Source: Methylovorus mays | GTDB lineage: Bacteria > Pseudomonadota > Gammaproteobacteria > Burkholderiales > Methylophilaceae | Assembly (NCBI RefSeq): GCF_020531915.1 | Contig: NZ_JAJAVG010000007.1 | Span: forward strand, 313,109 to 377,108 | DNA length: 64,000 nt | Direction of reading: 5' to 3' | Shown here: piece after piece, positions 1 through 9,222 of the stretch | Numbering within the stretch: position 1 is the first letter of the stretch | Layout of the letters: each line of letters begins with the position of its first letter | Position numbers and translations under genes: made by a program | Notes under the pieces: generated by a model | What the model was told of the DNA's origin: nothing | Database searches by the model: none | The model's input: the letters and a program-made list of their open reading frames with translations, nothing else

Positions 1-732
1 CACCTGCACATCCATGTCCTCCGCCACGTTCAGGCAATTGTCGATGGCGGCGGGCGTAGTGCCCCAGTCTTCATGCAGCTTGAGGCCGATGGCGCCTGCT
101 TCCACCTGCTCCACCAGCGGCTGCGGCACGCTGACATTGCCCTTGCCCAGAAAGCCCAGGTTCATGGGGAAGGCATCGGCTGCCTGCAACATGCGGTGGA
201 TATGCCAGGGGCCGGGGGTACAGGTAGTGGCAAAGGTACCCGTTGCCGGGCCGGTGCCGCCGCCTATCATGGTGGTGACGCCCGACATCAGGGCCTCTTC
301 AATCTGTTGCGGGCAAATGAAATGGATATGGGTATCGATGCCGCCAGCCGTCACGATCATGCCTTCGCCAGCAATCACCTCCGTTGCGGCCCCAATGGCA
401 ATGGTGACACCGGGCTGAATATCCGGATTACCTGCCTTGCCAATCGCGGCGATACGGCCGGCCTTGATGGCAATATCGGCCTTGATGATGCCTGTGTAAT
501 CGACAATCAGCGCATTGGTGATCACGGTGTCCGCCACCTCAGCCGCGACACGCTGGCCTTGGCCCATGCCATCGCGTATCACCTTGCCGCCGCCGAACTT
601 CACTTCTTCGCCATACAGCGTGTAGTCTTTTTCCACCTCGATCCAGAGATCGGTATCGGCCAGTCGCAAGCGGTCGCCCACCGTGGGGCCAAACATTTCG
701 GCATAGGCCTGCCGTGTAATCTTGACGCTCAT
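1..732 (-). CDS. ureC: Urease alpha subunit (catalytic), partial
   Basis: This is the N-terminal 244 codons of the catalytic urease subunit, which hydrolyses urea to ammonia and carbamate in the cytoplasm at a di-nickel centre; the rest lies beyond the left edge. Nickel ligands are visible as H135 and H137 in GGIDTHIHF, and the lysine that is carbamylated in the family is K218 in GLKLHEDWG. The start ATG overlaps the ureB stop codon (ATGA), which indicates translational coupling. It is the last visible gene of the ureD-A-B-C run. The accessory genes ureE, ureF and ureG are not in the window and would be expected to the left. The identification is secure. Confidence 0.97.
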   Translation of the reverse strand, partial: MSVKITRQAYAEMFGPTVGDRLRLADTDLWIEVEKDYTLYGEEVKFGGGKVIRDGMGQGQRVAAEVADTVITNALIVDYTGIIKADIAIKAGRIAAIGKAGNPDIQPGVTIAIGAATEVIAGEGMIVTAGGIDTHIHFICPQQIEEALMSGVTTMIGGGTGPATGTFATTCTPGPWHIHRMLQAADAFPMNLGFLGKGNVSVPQPLVEQVEAGAIGLKLHEDWGTTPAAIDNCLNVAEDMDVQV

Positions 733-1037
733 TTCAATGCTCCCATGACCTTGCCGGCAAATCCATAGACCTTTCGGTCCCCGCCCAGTGCTACCAGTTG
801 CACGGTGCGCGTCTGCCCCGGCTCAAAACGCACGGCAGTGCCCGCTGCGATATCCAGCCGGAAGCCGTAGGCGGCCTGGCGGTCAAAGTTCAAGGCGTCG
901 TTAGTCTCGTAAAAATGGTAATGCGAGCCCACCTGTATCGGCCGGTCGCCAGTATTGGCGACATCCAGCGTCACCGTGGCACGGCCATCGTTGAGAAGTA
1001 TCTCGCCTGCTTCTACCTGCATTTCACCAGGAATCAT
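729..1037 (-). CDS. ureB: Urease beta subunit
   Basis: Structural beta subunit of the three-polypeptide bacterial urease, forming the alpha-beta-gamma trimer with UreC and UreA. The product is 102 residues, the usual length, beginning [11 protein letters not shown] and containing the conserved segment [13 protein letters not shown] and the tail [14 protein letters not shown] chose the ATG at 1037 because family members start with MIPGE and a GAGAC ribosome binding site lies just upstream; an in-frame upstream start adds 13 residues of no family character. It lies 38 bases after ureA and its stop overlaps the ureC start. Confidence 0.96.
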   Translation of the reverse strand: MIPGEMQVEAGEILLNDGRATVTLDVANTGDRPIQVGSHYHFYETNDALNFDRQAAYGFRLDIAAGTAVRFEPGQTRTVQLVALGGDRKVYGFAGKVMGALK

Positions 1038-1075
1038 GACATGTCTCTTTTCGTTAACGATTGCGTGGCAGACCA

Positions 1076-1378
1076 TCAGGGAATGGGGTGATGGACGGTG
1101 ACCAGCTTGGTACCATCGGGGAACGTCGCTTCAATCTGGATTTCAGGAATCATCTCGGGCACGCCCTCCATCACATCGTCACGTGTCAGCAGCGTGGCGC
1201 CATAGCCCATCAGCTCGGCCACGGTCTTGCCGTCGCGGGCGCCTTCCATGATGGCGGCGGAAATAAATGCCACCGATTCCGGATAATTCAGCTTGAGTCC
1301 GCGCGCCTTGCGACGCTCGGCCAGCAGCGCGGCAGTAAAAATCAGCAATTTGTCTTTTTCTCTTGGGCTTAATTCCAT
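1076..1378 (-). CDS. ureA: Urease gamma subunit
   Basis: Smallest urease subunit, 100 residues, the family's normal length. It starts [23 protein letters not shown] and shows the conserved stretches [21 protein letters not shown] and [22 protein letters not shown]. The ATG at 1378 is preceded by a GAGG box at good spacing, so the longer frame starting at 1414 is not used. About 147 bases separate it from ureD upstream, with no further gene in that gap. UreA, UreB and UreC assemble into the apo-enzyme that UreD and other accessory proteins activate with nickel. Confidence 0.96.
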   Translation of the reverse strand: MELSPREKDKLLIFTAALLAERRKARGLKLNYPESVAFISAAIMEGARDGKTVAELMGYGATLLTRDDVMEGVPEMIPEIQIEATFPDGTKLVTVHHPIP

Positions 1379-1525
1379 CGTTTGCCTCGTTTCATCCTCT
1401 TGGCATTTCGCCAACTCATTCTGTTCATAGCAAGCCGCTTTCTACCATTTCACACCCGTTATCACCAGGCCCTGGATACGCAGTGAACGCCATCTGCTGG
1501 CTACACGCTGCGGTGCCAATGCTCA

Positions 1526-2395
1526 TCAGGTGTTCCAGATACGCGGCCGCACTGCCTCGCGCGCACCATACCAGGGACGCAAGCACTGCCATAGGGTCTC
1601 AAAATAATGCCGGGCTTCCGGAGCAGAATTCCCCAGGTAACGCGCCACCACAATCTCCGGCAAGGCAGTCACCCCAACCCGCGCTGCCGAGGTCACCGTC
1701 AGCGCCTGGCAATCCGCCAGAATATCCTTGGGCAAACTCCCAGCTGCCACCACAAAACTGCCATGCACCAGGGCCTGATGAAGGCCGACAGGCGAACGCA
1801 TGACCAGGGATTCTGGATGCCAGTGACCACGCTCCTGCCAGATAGACCGTCCATCACGACGGATGGTAAAGCGCTGGCGCACACCACCGTGCTGCCATTG
1901 CTCGCCGCGCGCCTGACGGCCAAAGCACTGAATATCCCATCCGGCAAAAACAGCCTGGCCGGTCAGGTGAATGTCGGCTTCGAAGTGCACGTCAGCACCA
2001 TCAAACAATATATTTTCCTGCGGCAGCCATTCCAGTTGTGCCTGGTCAGCCAGATGAAACTGCAGTGCCTGACTGGCGCGACGGCCACCGGATCTATACC
2101 ACTTGCCCGCACCGGGAGTGGTCAGCAAAGCCTGCGATTGCGACCCCAGCGTGGCTTGCAAGGTCAGCTGATCACCGCCGGCAACACCACCGGGCGGATG
2201 CACGATAATGCCATGACAAAGATCAGGTCCTTCCGGATGCAGGCTTTTCTGTATGACCAGCGGCCCCTGATGGGCGCGGCGAACCAGCGTGCTGCGTTGG
2301 TGACTGACGGCAAACTCCAGCTCCAGCCTGGCCTGCCAGCCTGCGGCATATGCGCCGGATAATGCGGTAAGCGCCTCATGGGAAATCTGGTTCAT
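1526..2395 (-). CDS. ureD: Urease accessory protein UreD
   Basis: Urease maturation chaperone that binds the apo-urease and takes part, with UreF and UreG, in carbamylation of the active-site lysine and nickel insertion. The product of 289 residues carries the family signatures HPPGGVAGGDQL (about residues 66-77), TTPGAGKWYRS (about 92-102) and the segment WLPQENILFDGA. It is the first gene of ureDABC and follows urtE after a hairpin at 2442-2474. The ribosome binding site is weak. Its place directly behind the transporter genes ties urea uptake to hydrolysis. Confidence 0.95.
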   Translation of the reverse strand: MNQISHEALTALSGAYAAGWQARLELEFAVSHQRSTLVRRAHQGPLVIQKSLHPEGPDLCHGIIVHPPGGVAGGDQLTLQATLGSQSQALLTTPGAGKWYRSGGRRASQALQFHLADQAQLEWLPQENILFDGADVHFEADIHLTGQAVFAGWDIQCFGRQARGEQWQHGGVRQRFTIRRDGRSIWQERGHWHPESLVMRSPVGLHQALVHGSFVVAAGSLPKDILADCQALTVTSAARVGVTALPEIVVARYLGNSAPEARHYFETLWQCLRPWYGAREAVRPRIWNT

Positions 2396-2441
2396 ACCGC
2401 ATCATGACATAAAAAAATGGAAAAACGGACTGCGAAAAGGG

Positions 2442-2474
2442 CCGACTGGCAGTCTGAAAGGGCCTGCCAGTCGG
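2442..2474 (-). terminator. Stem-loop between urtE and ureD, possible partial terminator
   Basis: CCGACTGGCAG at 2442-2452 pairs perfectly with CTGCCAGTCGG at 2464-2474 around an 11-base loop. Read on the minus strand it follows the urtE stop and is trailed by T-rich DNA (CCTTTTCG, then runs of T near 2410-2430). It may end or attenuate transcripts from the transporter genes before ureD. Confidence 0.6.
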
Positions 2475-2491
2475 GGGATACTCCCGGTCGC

Positions 2492-3181
2492 TCACACCGA
2501 GAGGTAACTCTTGATCTTGGCCGCATCCACTTCTTCACGCTTGTTTTCGTGGATGAATTTACCCTTGTCGATCACGATGATGCGGTCGGCAATTTCCATG
2601 GTAAAGCTGAGCACCTGCTCGGACACGATGATGGTGATCTCGCGCATTTTGCGGATTTCATTCAGCACCTTGGCAATGTCCTTGATGATGGAGGGCTGTA
2701 TGCCCTCGGTGGGCTCATCCAGCAGCAATACCTTGGGGTTGGTCACCAGTGCGCGGGCAATCGCCAGTTGCTGCTGCTGACCACCGGAGAGATTGCCGCC
2801 CTTGCGGTTACGCATCTCGAACAACACCGGGAACAAGGCATAGATATCCTCGGGTATTTCCCGGGTTTTGGATTTCTCCATGCCGGTCATGATGTTTTCC
2901 TGCACCGTCATGGTGGGGAATATCATCCGGCCCTGTGGCACATAAGCCAGGCCCTTGGCGACACGTTCATGGCTTTCGTTGCCATTGAGGTCTACACCAT
3001 CCACCGTTGCCTTGGCGGCCTTGCTGGGCAGGATGCCCATCAGCGACTTGAACAGCGTGGTCTTGCCCATGCCATTGCGGCCCATGATGGCCAGGGTTTC
3101 GTTGCGCTCAGCCTTGAAGCTGAGGCCGTGGATCACCTGGCTCTGGCCATAACTCACATTCAGGTCTTGAATTTCAAACAT
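2492..3181 (-). CDS. urtE: Urea/amide ABC transporter ATPase UrtE
   Basis: One of two ATP-binding subunits of the branched-chain-amino-acid-type uptake system for urea and short-chain amides, acting at the cytoplasmic face of the inner membrane. The 229-residue protein has Walker A GRNGMGKTT (34-42), the ABC signature LSGGQ (131-135) and Walker B VLLLDEP (151-157); the PTEGIQPSIIKDI stretch is characteristic of UrtE. The ATG follows a GGGAG site. It is the last transporter gene, 32 bases after urtD, and precedes ureD. Confidence 0.95.
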   Translation of the reverse strand: MFEIQDLNVSYGQSQVIHGLSFKAERNETLAIMGRNGMGKTTLFKSLMGILPSKAAKATVDGVDLNGNESHERVAKGLAYVPQGRMIFPTMTVQENIMTGMEKSKTREIPEDIYALFPVLFEMRNRKGGNLSGGQQQQLAIARALVTNPKVLLLDEPTEGIQPSIIKDIAKVLNEIRKMREITIIVSEQVLSFTMEIADRIIVIDKGKFIHENKREEVDAAKIKSYLSV

Positions 3182-3213
3182 CGTCTGTCTCCCGTGACGT
3201 AATGGCTCAACTG

Positions 3214-3957
3214 CTAGTGGCCCAAATACACTTCAATGACCTTTTCATCGGCCTGCACCTTGTCCATGCTGCCTTCGGCCAGAATCTTGCCCTGATGCAG
3301 CACAGTCACCTTGTGCGCGATTTTCTTCACGAACTCCATGTCGTGCTCGATCACGATCACCGAACGGTTCTGGCAGATGCGATTCAACAGCTCGGCGGTC
3401 TGGTCGCGCTCCTTGGCGCTCATGCCCGCCACCGGCTCGTCCAGCATCAGGAGCTCCGGCTCCTGCATCAACAGCATGCCGATCTCCAGCCATTGCTTCT
3501 GACCGTGGCTCAGCAAGGCGGCTTCCATATCCAGCAGGTCTTTCAGCAGGATTTCTTCCGCCACCTTGTAGACACGCGCCATCACATCGTCCGAGCGCTT
3601 GAACAGCAGGCTACCCCAGACGCTACGGCCACGTGGATACGACACTTCCAGGTTCTGGTACACCGTCAGGTTTTCATAGATGGAAGGCGTCTGAAACTTG
3701 CGTCCCACCCCGGCCCGCACAATTTCATGCTCGGCCAGCTTGGTCAGCTCCTTGTTCTTGAACTTGATCGAACCCGAGGTGGATTTCGTCTTGCCGCAGA
3801 TCAGGTCGAGCACGGTGGTCTTACCGGCGCCGTTAGGGCCGATCACCACGCGCAGCTCATTCTTGTCGACGTACAGGTTCAGCTTGTCCACCGCCTTGAA
3901 ACCGTCAAACGATACGGTCAGGTCTTCAATTGCCAGGATAAAGTCAGTATTACTCAT
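3214..3957 (-). CDS. urtD: Urea/amide ABC transporter ATPase UrtD
   Basis: Second ATP-binding subunit, 247 residues, LivG-like. Walker A is GPNGAGKTT (40-48), the signature is the variant LSHGQ (149-153) normal for UrtD, and Walker B is LLMLDEP (169-175). It pairs with UrtE to power transport through UrtB and UrtC. The start codon overlaps the urtC stop (ATGA), so the two are translationally coupled. The order A-B-C-D-E matches known urt operons. Confidence 0.95.
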   Translation of the reverse strand: MSNTDFILAIEDLTVSFDGFKAVDKLNLYVDKNELRVVIGPNGAGKTTVLDLICGKTKSTSGSIKFKNKELTKLAEHEIVRAGVGRKFQTPSIYENLTVYQNLEVSYPRGRSVWGSLLFKRSDDVMARVYKVAEEILLKDLLDMEAALLSHGQKQWLEIGMLLMQEPELLMLDEPVAGMSAKERDQTAELLNRICQNRSVIVIEHDMEFVKKIAHKVTVLHQGKILAEGSMDKVQADEKVIEVYLGH

Positions 3958-5120
3958 GCTTCTGCTCCCAGTTTGGTGCCTACCTTGCCATGACTGGCAT
4001 GGGCGTCAGTCTGCTTTTGTTTTTCCTCCGCCACCCAGCGCTTGAGGAAAGGAATCTTGCGGGCATGTTTCTGGTAAATGCCAGCCAGGCCATCCGGGAA
4101 GAACATCACCACGGCGATGAACAGGCCGCCCATCAGGAACAGCCACAGTTCCGGGTAGGTTTCCGAGAACACGGTCTTGCCATAGTTAACCAGCAAGGTG
4201 CCGTATACCGCGCCTATCAGCGACATGCGCCCACCCACAGCAGCGAAGATCACCATTTCAATCGACGGTACGATGCCGACAAACGAAGGTGACATGAAGC
4301 CCACTTGCAGAGTGAACATGGCGCCGCCGATGGCCGAGATCATCGCTGCCACACAGAAGGTGAAGATTTTGAAGTCAGACACATCGTAACCAGAGAAGCG
4401 CACGCGCTCTTCCTTGTCCCGCATCGCCAGCAGCAGCATGCCGAACTTGCTGGTCAGGATGTAACGCGACAGGAAGATGCAGCCGAACAGCAGCAAGGCA
4501 TTCACATAGTAAAGAATGTACTTGGCGCTATCGGTACGGATATCCCAGCCCAGCATGGTCTTGAGGTCGGTAATGCCATTCACGCCTCCGGTGTAGCCTT
4601 GCTGACCGACAATCAGGATGCTCAGGATCAGCGCAATCGCCTGCGTGATGATGGCGAAGTACACACCACCCACACGACGCTTGAACATGGCAAAGCCGAT
4701 GATGTAGGCAAAGATGGTGGGCACGATCAGGATTGCCAGGATGGTGAATGGCAAGCTCTTGAACGGCTCCCAGAACCATGGCAAGGCCGTCAGCTGGTTC
4801 CAGTCCATGAAGTCAGGAATGCCTGGCGTGGTCTGGATCTTGGTACTGATCGGGTCAGAGGCTTCCAGCTTCAGAAACATCGCCATGCAGTACCCGCCCA
4901 GGCCGAAGAACATGCCCTGCCCCAGACTAAGGATGCCGCCATTGCCCCACAGCAGTACCAGGCTCAGTGCCACAAAGGCGTAAGTGAGGTATTTGCCTAC
5001 CAGATTGAGCCGGAAAATATCCAGCCCCAGCGGCAGGATCACCATAATCAGCAGCGCCAGCAGGGCAAGGCCCAAGACCCCCTGCTTGCCGCCCAACAAT
5101 TTATCGGAGAGTGTTTTCAT
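3954..5120 (-). CDS. urtC: Urea/amide ABC transporter permease UrtC
   Basis: Inner-membrane permease of 388 residues with the repeated hydrophobic segments of LivM-type proteins and the conserved segment LLWGNGGILSLGQGMFFGLGGYCMA cut here to its core GGILSLGQGMFFG (about residues 61-73). A polar C-terminal tail of about 40 residues (rich in K, E and Q) follows the last membrane segment. It forms the membrane channel with UrtB. An AAAGGAA site precedes the ATG, and its end overlaps urtD by four bases. Confidence 0.95.
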   Translation of the reverse strand: MKTLSDKLLGGKQGVLGLALLALLIMVILPLGLDIFRLNLVGKYLTYAFVALSLVLLWGNGGILSLGQGMFFGLGGYCMAMFLKLEASDPISTKIQTTPGIPDFMDWNQLTALPWFWEPFKSLPFTILAILIVPTIFAYIIGFAMFKRRVGGVYFAIITQAIALILSILIVGQQGYTGGVNGITDLKTMLGWDIRTDSAKYILYYVNALLLFGCIFLSRYILTSKFGMLLLAMRDKEERVRFSGYDVSDFKIFTFCVAAMISAIGGAMFTLQVGFMSPSFVGIVPSIEMVIFAAVGGRMSLIGAVYGTLLVNYGKTVFSETYPELWLFLMGGLFIAVVMFFPDGLAGIYQKHARKIPFLKRWVAEEKQKQTDAHASHGKVGTKLGAEA

Positions 5121-5131
5121 GAATGTTTCCT

Positions 5132-6049
5132 TTACTTACGCACTTTGGAAGCGAACAGACCTTCAGGACGCATCATCAGAATGCCGACGATGGTGAGCAA
5201 GGTCGCCACCTTACCCATGGAACTGGTCATGAAAAACTGCAGTATCGATTGCGCCTGGGCGATGCCGAAGGCAGAAGCAATGGTACCGAACAGACTTGCC
5301 GCACCGCCGAACACGACGACCATGAAGCTGTCGACGATGTAGAGCGTACCGGTGGTAGGGCCGGTAGAGGCGATGGTCGTAAACGCTGCACCGGCAACCC
5401 CGGCAATGCCACAGCCCAGCGCAAACGTCACGCGGTCCACCTTTTTGGTATTGATGCCAACAGCACCCGCCATGACACGGTTTTGCACGGTAGCGCGCAC
5501 ACGCAGGCCCCATTGCGAGCGGAACATGAAGAGGAACACACCGAAGGTGACGACGGCCGCAAGCCCCATCACGAATACCCCGTTAATCGGGATATCAATA
5601 TCAGGTGTAGGCTGGAAAGACCCCAGCAGCCATTCTGGCAATTCAGCACTCACTTCCTTGGCACCGAAGCTGGAACGGAAAATCTGCTGCATGACCAGGC
5701 TCAAACCCCAGGTCGCCAGCAAGGTATCCAGCGGTCGCTTGTAGAGATGCCGGATCAGGGTGAACTCAACCAGGTAGCCGATGGCGAACGCCAGTACAAA
5801 GGCCACGATAATGGCGAAGATAAAGTAGTAATTCACAAAGCCGTAGGCGACGGCGAGTTTGGAGAGCATGACGGTGGTGTATGCGCCTATGGTCATGAAC
5901 TCGCCATGTGCCATATTGATCACCCCCATTTGCCCGAAAATGATAGCGAGACCTAGCGCCATCAGTAACAGGACGCTGAACATGCTGAGGCCGGCGAAGC
6001 CCTGCATCACCATGATGTTTCCTATTTCCGCCATTGAATATCCGAACAT
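5132..6049 (-). CDS. urtB: Urea/amide ABC transporter permease UrtB
   Basis: LivH-type inner-membrane permease of 305 residues with about eight hydrophobic segments and the family stretch IFGQMGVINMAHGEFMTIGAY. Many UrtB proteins have a long periplasmic N-terminal extension of some 200 residues; this one is the short form without it. A GGAGG site lies eight bases before the ATG at 6049, which supports that start over the internal MAEIG. It is followed by urtC after 11 bases and is separated from urtA by a 132-base gap holding a stem-loop. Confidence 0.94.
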   Translation of the reverse strand: MFGYSMAEIGNIMVMQGFAGLSMFSVLLLMALGLAIIFGQMGVINMAHGEFMTIGAYTTVMLSKLAVAYGFVNYYFIFAIIVAFVLAFAIGYLVEFTLIRHLYKRPLDTLLATWGLSLVMQQIFRSSFGAKEVSAELPEWLLGSFQPTPDIDIPINGVFVMGLAAVVTFGVFLFMFRSQWGLRVRATVQNRVMAGAVGINTKKVDRVTFALGCGIAGVAGAAFTTIASTGPTTGTLYIVDSFMVVVFGGAASLFGTIASAFGIAQAQSILQFFMTSSMGKVATLLTIVGILMMRPEGLFASKVRK

Positions 6050-6145
6050 GATTAGGCCTCCACTTGTATGACTTGCCTGAAAAATTCACTGCACAATTTC
6101 ACGAGACTTCCTGTTGCTTGATCTATGTTTCGTTACCGCTCACCA

Positions 6146-6167
6146 ATACGGCCCCTAAGGGCCGTAT
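6146..6167 (-). promoter_or_regulatory. Stem-loop after urtA
   Basis: ATACGGCCC (6146-6154) pairs perfectly with GGGCCGTAT (6159-6167) around the tetraloop CTAA. It sits just after the urtA stop in the transcribed strand and has no T-run behind it. Such intercistronic hairpins after binding-protein genes commonly protect the upstream message and lower expression of the permease genes; that role here is inferred. Confidence 0.65.
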
Positions 6168-6181
6168 GGTTTACGTGATGA

Positions 6182-7432
6182 TTATTGGTAGCCCTTTGGG
6201 AACGGATCAGGTTTGATCAGCTCAGACTCGTACACCACATCAGCCTGGCCATCAGCGCGCCATTTACCAATGCGCAGCTTGCTCCAGAGGTGGTGGTTAG
6301 GGTCAACCTTGACGTAGCCTTCTGGCGCTGTCTTCAGCTCGTAGCCTGGCAATGCAACCACTGCCTTGTCCACGTCGAAGCTGCCAGCACGTTCAACGGC
6401 AGCCTTCCACAGCCATGGGCCGAGGTAAGCAGCTTGAGTCACGTCACCGATAACGGCTTTCGGGCCCCACATTTTCTTGAAGTCAGCCACGAATTTTTCG
6501 TTGTTCGGGTTCTTCAAGGACTGGAAGTACTTCATGGCAGAGTAGAAGCCAGCCAGGTTTTCACCACCGATACCCAGTACTTCATCTTCGGTTACCGAGA
6601 TAGTCAGCATGGTTTGCTTGCTGGAGTTAAGACCAGCCGCGTTCAATTGCTTGAACCAGGCCACGTTACTGCCACCCACAACCGCTGCGTAGATCACATC
6701 AGGTTTCTTCAGCTTGATCTTGTTGATCACGGAGCCAAACTGCGTATCGCCCAGCGCGATGTACTCTTCACCAACCACCTTGCCACCCAGATGCTGCTCA
6801 ATGTGCTTGCGGGCAATCTTCATGGAAGTACGTGGCCAGATGTAGTCAGAGCCAATCAAGTAGAAGGTTTTTGCCTTCTTTTCCTTGGCGATCCAGTCCA
6901 GACCAGCAAGAATCTGTTGAGTCGCTTCCTGACCGGTGTAGAACACGTTCTTGGATTGCTCCAGGCCTTCGTAGAAGGTGGGGTAGAACAAGAGACCGTT
7001 GTCTTTTTCAAACACAGGCAAGGCAGCCTTGCGGGAAGCGGAAGTCCAGCAACCGAATACAGCGGCTACCTTGTCGTTTTCCAGCAGCTTCTTGGATTTT
7101 TCAGCAAAGGTCGGCCAGTCGCTGGCGCCGTCTTCCTGAATGATTTCAATCTTGCGGCCAAGCACGCCACCCATTTCATTGATCTGGGCAATCGCCAGCT
7201 TTTCAGCCTGGATGGAACCTGTTTCACTGATGGCCATGGTGCCGGTAGCCGAGTGCAGAATACCGACCTTGACGGTCTTGTCGGTCACGGCCAGCTTGGT
7301 GGTGTTCACCTTGGCAGTAGGAAAGTCCTCAGCAAAAGCGCTGCCCATGCCGGAAACCATGCTGACCGCCAGCAGTGCGCCGGTCAGGGCGCCCACTTTA
7401 GTCATGAATCGACGTCTATCATTGGTACTCAT
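6182..7432 (-). CDS. urtA: Urea/amide ABC transporter substrate-binding protein
   Basis: Periplasmic binding protein of 416 residues that delivers urea and probably short-chain amides to UrtBCDE. The N-terminus MSTNDRRRFMTKVG followed by a hydrophobic stretch and SAFA|ED (cleavage near residue 34) is a twin-arginine-type signal peptide. Mature protein motifs KVGILHSATGTMAISE and YPTFYEGLEQSKNVFYTG are typical of UrtA. An AGGAG site precedes the ATG. In Methylophilus methylotrophus the related binding protein is called FmdD and is induced by amides and urea. It follows fmdB by 91 bases. Confidence 0.95.
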   Translation of the reverse strand: MSTNDRRRFMTKVGALTGALLAVSMVSGMGSAFAEDFPTAKVNTTKLAVTDKTVKVGILHSATGTMAISETGSIQAEKLAIAQINEMGGVLGRKIEIIQEDGASDWPTFAEKSKKLLENDKVAAVFGCWTSASRKAALPVFEKDNGLLFYPTFYEGLEQSKNVFYTGQEATQQILAGLDWIAKEKKAKTFYLIGSDYIWPRTSMKIARKHIEQHLGGKVVGEEYIALGDTQFGSVINKIKLKKPDVIYAAVVGGSNVAWFKQLNAAGLNSSKQTMLTISVTEDEVLGIGGENLAGFYSAMKYFQSLKNPNNEKFVADFKKMWGPKAVIGDVTQAAYLGPWLWKAAVERAGSFDVDKAVVALPGYELKTAPEGYVKVDPNHHLWSKLRIGKWRADGQADVVYESELIKPDPFPKGYQ

Positions 7433-7523
7433 AAATTTCTCCTAGTTGAAAGTGAAGCTAACCTTATCTGCCCTACGAAAAACTGCTTGCAGCAAAGGCG
7501 GGAATGTCGGGGCCTGCTTGAAA

Positions 7524-7871
7524 CTAGTGCCCCAGCATCCACGGCCTTGCCGTTTTTTTGGTTTGCATCTGCAAACCGTTGTTACCACCTGCGGATTTCT
7601 CTTTGGCGGTGGTGCCGGATGACTTGCATGTATGGGAGCCTGTGCATCCGCAACTGGAGCGACGGCGTACGCCAGGCTCATGTGCAGACTTTTCATTGCG
7701 CTCGTGTGCGCTGCGCTGTGCCTTGCCCAGAATGGCCAGGTTGGGTGCTGACAGAATCCGCTCGCCTATGCCGCCACAGCTTTCGCAGACGGCAGGCTGG
7801 CTGGATTCGGACATCTTGCGCAGTGCAGAAAACACGCCACAACTTTCACAGTGATACTCATATACAGGCAT
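7524..7871 (-). CDS. fmdB: FmdB-family zinc-ribbon protein
   Basis: Small protein of 115 residues with the FmdB zinc ribbon at the N-terminus: MPVYEYHC with C8/C11 and C29/C32 as the metal-binding pairs. A second cysteine-rich patch (SSCGCTGSHTC, about residues 72-82) sits in a basic, low-complexity tail. The family's biochemical role is unsettled; regulation of the amide system was suggested for it in Methylophilus because of its position beside formamidase. Here too it lies directly after fmdA (41 bases) and before urtA. A GGGGA site precedes the ATG. Confidence 0.9.
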   Translation of the reverse strand: MPVYEYHCESCGVFSALRKMSESSQPAVCESCGGIGERILSAPNLAILGKAQRSAHERNEKSAHEPGVRRRSSCGCTGSHTCKSSGTTAKEKSAGGNNGLQMQTKKTARPWMLGH

Positions 7872-7912
7872 ACCGGCTTCCCCTTTATTTACGCTAGTCG
7901 ACGACGTTCTGA

Positions 7913-9136
7913 TCAGCTGGCTTTGGCCAGGTCAGGACCGCTGGCGACCATGATTTTCGGTCCATCGGCATTCGGCTTCAGGTCGAAGTCAAATATCTCC
8001 GTCGGCAACCACAAGGTGGCGCACGCATTCGGGATATCCACCACGCCACTGATATGGCCTTCTACCGGCGCTGTGCCCAGAATCGACAAGGCCTGCGCAC
8101 CGCTGTAACCAAACTTCTTCAGGTACTCGATGGCATTGAGGCAAGCCTGACGGTAAGCCACATGCACATCCAGGTAATGCTGCTTGCCCTGCTCATCCAC
8201 CGAAATACCTTCAAAAATCAGGTAATCGCGATAGTTGGGCGTCAACGGGCTAGGCTGGAACACCGGATTCTTGATGCCGTATTTCTTGACGCCATCCTTG
8301 ATCAGGCTGACCTTGATATCGAGGTAACCGGCCATTTCAATCGCGCCGCAGAAAGTGATTTCACCGTCGCCCTGCGAGAAGTGCAGGTCGCCCATGGAGA
8401 GACCGCCATCCTTGACGTATACCGGGAAAAATACCTTGGAACCCTTGGTCAGGTTCTTGATGTCACAGTTACCGCCGTGGTCACGTGGCGGCACGGTACG
8501 TGCACCTTCCATGGCAGCCGCTTTAGCAGCCTCACCGGTCATCTTGCCCATCACCGCCGCTTGCGCATTGGGTGGCAAACCGAGTGGTGGAACGCGATCA
8601 GGGTCAGTCGCAATCAGCTCGCCTTCGCGTTTGTTCCAGGTATCGAGCAGCTCGCGGGATGGCAGGCAACCGATCAGGCCTGGGTGCATGATGCCGGCAA
8701 ACTTGACGTTTGGCACATGGCGCGACGTGGTGTAAATGCCGTGGAAATCCCAGATCGACTTGCGTGCTTCAGGATAATGATCGGTCAGAAAACCACCGCC
8801 GTTTTCCTTGGCAAACAAGCCATTGAAGCCCCACTGGGAGTCTTCCAGCGTACCCACATCAAGAATGTCCACCACCATCAGGTCGCCTGGCTCAGCGCCT
8901 TCGACGCCAATCGGGCCACTCAGGTAATGCACTTGCAACAGATCCACATCACGAATGTCGTTTGCGCTGTCGTCGTTCTTGATCTGACCACCGGTCCAGT
9001 CCATGCACTCCACCCGGAATTCATCCCCAGGCTTCACCATGGCGATCATGGGCAAATCAGGGTGCCAGCGATTGTGAATCTGACCATCCTGTTCCCATGG
9101 CTTTTTATCAAGATCGAGTTTTACAAGGGTTTTCAT
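7913..9136 (-). CDS. fmdA: Formamidase
   Basis: Cytoplasmic amidohydrolase of the acetamidase/formamidase family that converts formamide to formate and ammonia, giving a methylotroph both nitrogen and an oxidisable C1 unit. The product is 407 residues beginning MKTLVKLDLDKKPWEQDG; the conserved segments HPGLIGCLPSRELLDTWNKREG and MGDLHFSQGDGEI(T)FCGAIE are clear. I chose the ATG at 9136 because a GAGGA site lies six bases ahead; the frame could extend four codons to a TTG that would overlap that site. It lies between the porin fmdC and fmdB. Confidence 0.96.
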   Translation of the reverse strand: MKTLVKLDLDKKPWEQDGQIHNRWHPDLPMIAMVKPGDEFRVECMDWTGGQIKNDDSANDIRDVDLLQVHYLSGPIGVEGAEPGDLMVVDILDVGTLEDSQWGFNGLFAKENGGGFLTDHYPEARKSIWDFHGIYTTSRHVPNVKFAGIMHPGLIGCLPSRELLDTWNKREGELIATDPDRVPPLGLPPNAQAAVMGKMTGEAAKAAAMEGARTVPPRDHGGNCDIKNLTKGSKVFFPVYVKDGGLSMGDLHFSQGDGEITFCGAIEMAGYLDIKVSLIKDGVKKYGIKNPVFQPSPLTPNYRDYLIFEGISVDEQGKQHYLDVHVAYRQACLNAIEYLKKFGYSGAQALSILGTAPVEGHISGVVDIPNACATLWLPTEIFDFDLKPNADGPKIMVASGPDLAKAS

Positions 9137-9222
9137 AGCTATCCTCAACGTTTGTTAATGCCCCACACACTGCTTTCGGGGCGCTTTCCGCTGCGATCAG
9201 CTCCAGCATCGCGGCGGTCCGT

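Noticed and set aside
1..732. Possible truncation of ureC
   Set aside because: The frame is intact to base 1 and simply leaves the window; no sign of a broken gene.
6185..7897. 570-codon open frame on the plus strand opposite urtA and fmdB
   Set aside because: It is antisense to two clear genes and reads as unrelated low-information protein; a shadow of codon bias in GC-rich DNA.
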